Assembly (NCBI GenBank): GCA_038146925.1
Contig: JAYQSP010000002.1
Span: forward strand, 62,001 to 126,000
Source of the DNA: UBA830 sp038146925
Lineage (GTDB): Bacteria; Pseudomonadota; Alphaproteobacteria; MPNO01; UBA830
Length of the DNA: 64,000 nucleotides
Direction: 5' to 3'
Part shown: piece by piece, positions 63,237 through 64,000 of the stretch
Numbering within the stretch: position 1 is the stretch's first letter
Layout: each line of letters opens with the position of its first letter
The notes under the pieces: generated by a model
Told to the model about the DNA's origin: nothing
The model's database searches: none
The model's input: the letters and a program-made list of their open reading frames with translations, nothing else
Program-made: the position numbers and the translations under genes

Positions 63237-63279
63237 GTGATGACCTGTATGAATCCCACATGCGAAACGATAATCGGTG

Positions 63280-63303
63280 CGTCATCCCCGCGCAGGCGGG
63301 GAT
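63280..63303. repeat. REP-like palindrome between ccmC and ccmD
   Basis: ATCCCCGC (63284-63291), GCAG loop, GCGGGGAT (63296-63303), preceded by CGTC. The sequence CGTCATCCCCGCGCAGGCGG matches the common dispersed repeat family CGTCATNCCCGC(N)GCGGG of proteobacteria. It widens the normally tight ccmC-ccmD gap to 180 nt. Confidence 0.55.
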
Positions 63304-63416
63304 CTCTGCCGAGTTACGTGAAGACATAAACGGATTTCCGTCCTGCTTCCGGGCGCGCGCTGGCACGGTTCGAAAAAGCGGGATTGACGAATGGCCGAAA
63401 GAGAACGAACGGTACG

Positions 63417-63614
63417 ATGACTGAAATTTTCGATATGGGCGGGTACGGCGCATACGTCTGGCCCGCCTGGGGCATCGCGGCGGCGGTTCTGGGCGCCCTG
63501 ATCGTCGCCAGTATCCGTGCCATGCGGGCGCGGGAACGCGAACTGGCGGATCTCGAAGCCGCATCGCCGCGCCGACGGCGGCGCCGGGAACAAACGGCCG
63601 GAGAATCCGCGTGA
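63417..63614 (+). CDS. ccmD: Heme exporter protein CcmD
   Basis: The 65-residue small membrane protein starts at ATG 63417 (MTEIFDMGGYGAYVWPAWG), has one helix (about 16-34) and a basic C-terminal tail (RRRRRRE). These are CcmD hallmarks. It stabilises the CcmC-CcmE complex. Its TGA overlaps the ccmE GTG. Confidence 0.9.
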   Translation: MTEIFDMGGYGAYVWPAWGIAAAVLGALIVASIRAMRARERELADLEAASPRRRRRREQTAGESA

Positions 63615-64000
63615 CCCGGAAACGCCGTCGACTGACGGTCGTCCTGCTGGGCGGGCTGCTGCTGGCCACGGCGGCTGCGCTGGTACTGACCGCATTCGAG
63701 GACAGCATCGTCTTTTTCCACAGCCCGACGGACATTGCCACGAACAAGGAGCTCGGCGGCGACCGCCGCCTGCGCGTCGGCGGCCTGGTGAAACCCGAAA
63801 GCTGGCAGAAGGCGGCGGACGGGCTGACGCACAATTTCGCGGTGACCGATCTCACCAACGAGGTGCTGGTTGCCTATAAGGGAATCATGCCCGACCTGTT
63901 CCGCGAAGGTCAGGGCGTCGTCGTCGAAGGCCGTCTGCTGCCGGACGGCAGCTTCCGCGCCGACGAGGTGCTGGCCAAGCACGACGAAAACTACATGCCG
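63611..64000 (+). CDS. ccmE: Cytochrome c maturation heme chaperone CcmE, 3' end outside window
   Basis: GTG 63611 overlaps the ccmD stop. The 130 codons present give MTRKRRRLTVVLLGG with one N-terminal membrane anchor, an OB-fold (RLRVGGLVKPESW, FAVTDLTNEVLVAYKGIMPDLFREGQG) and the covalent heme-binding histidine in LAKHDENYMP, at the very end of the window. Only the flexible C-terminal tail is missing. Confidence 0.93.
   Translation, partial: MTRKRRRLTVVLLGGLLLATAAALVLTAFEDSIVFFHSPTDIATNKELGGDRRLRVGGLVKPESWQKAADGLTHNFAVTDLTNEVLVAYKGIMPDLFREGQGVVVEGRLLPDGSFRADEVLAKHDENYMP

Overview
The window is a GC-rich alphaproteobacterial chromosome segment (roughly 60-65% GC by eye). The lineage call rests on ChvG-ChvI beside HprK/RapZ/PTS EIIA/HPr, a DivL-type kinase with a tyrosine H-box next to tsaE and ahcY, alphaproteobacterial-type AddB-AddA, and the ccmABCDE order. 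It looks like a free-living heterotroph of Rhodospirillales/Rhizobiales affinity; the genus cannot be named from the sequence alone.

Layout. 1-2091: two divergent MetE-C-like paralogues. 2092-3098: a small structured sORF unit on the minus strand and a decayed membrane-protein gene. 3099-8835: an FAD monooxygenase, an unknown protein facing a WYL regulator across a symmetric operator, and hrpB. 8836-11993: a more AT-rich stretch with nei, a DUF2256 protein, a dead tyrosine recombinase and a secreted hydrolase, abutting the 3' end of tRNA-Ser(GGA); this looks like an eroded island. 12195-19220: translation genes (lepA, pheT, pheS, rplT, rpmI) and trxA. 19330-31987: addA, addB, murU, amgK, tsaE, divL and ahcY on the minus strand, several with 1-8 nt overlaps. 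32198-40501: a VOC protein, the PTS/HprK/RapZ/ChvGI signalling block, a rhodanese, a HugZ-like protein and pckA. 40572-44184: a PadR-like regulator facing a Fur-box-controlled ferric iron importer. 44194-57342: a chemoreceptor, polA and assorted oxidoreductase, transporter and small-domain genes. 57477-64000: acnA, then a predicted sRNA, then ccmA-ccmB-(broken lipocalin-like gene)-ccmC-ccmD-ccmE running off the end.

How the genes fit together. AmgK-MurU recycle cell-wall amino sugars; AddAB with PolA repair breaks; DivL probably feeds the CckA-CtrA cell-cycle relay; HPr, EIIA, HprK and ChvGI couple carbon and envelope status to gene expression next to pckA; the ccm genes export heme and mature c-type cytochromes. 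The items most worth a second look are the predicted sRNA at about 60400-60489, the mutually overlapping WYL promoters at 4844-4874, the minus-strand sORF with an unusually long Shine-Dalgarno match at 2280-2296, the DivL tyrosine, the 22-bp tandem duplication that breaks the lipocalin-like gene, and the recombinase whose catalytic tyrosine codon has become a stop.
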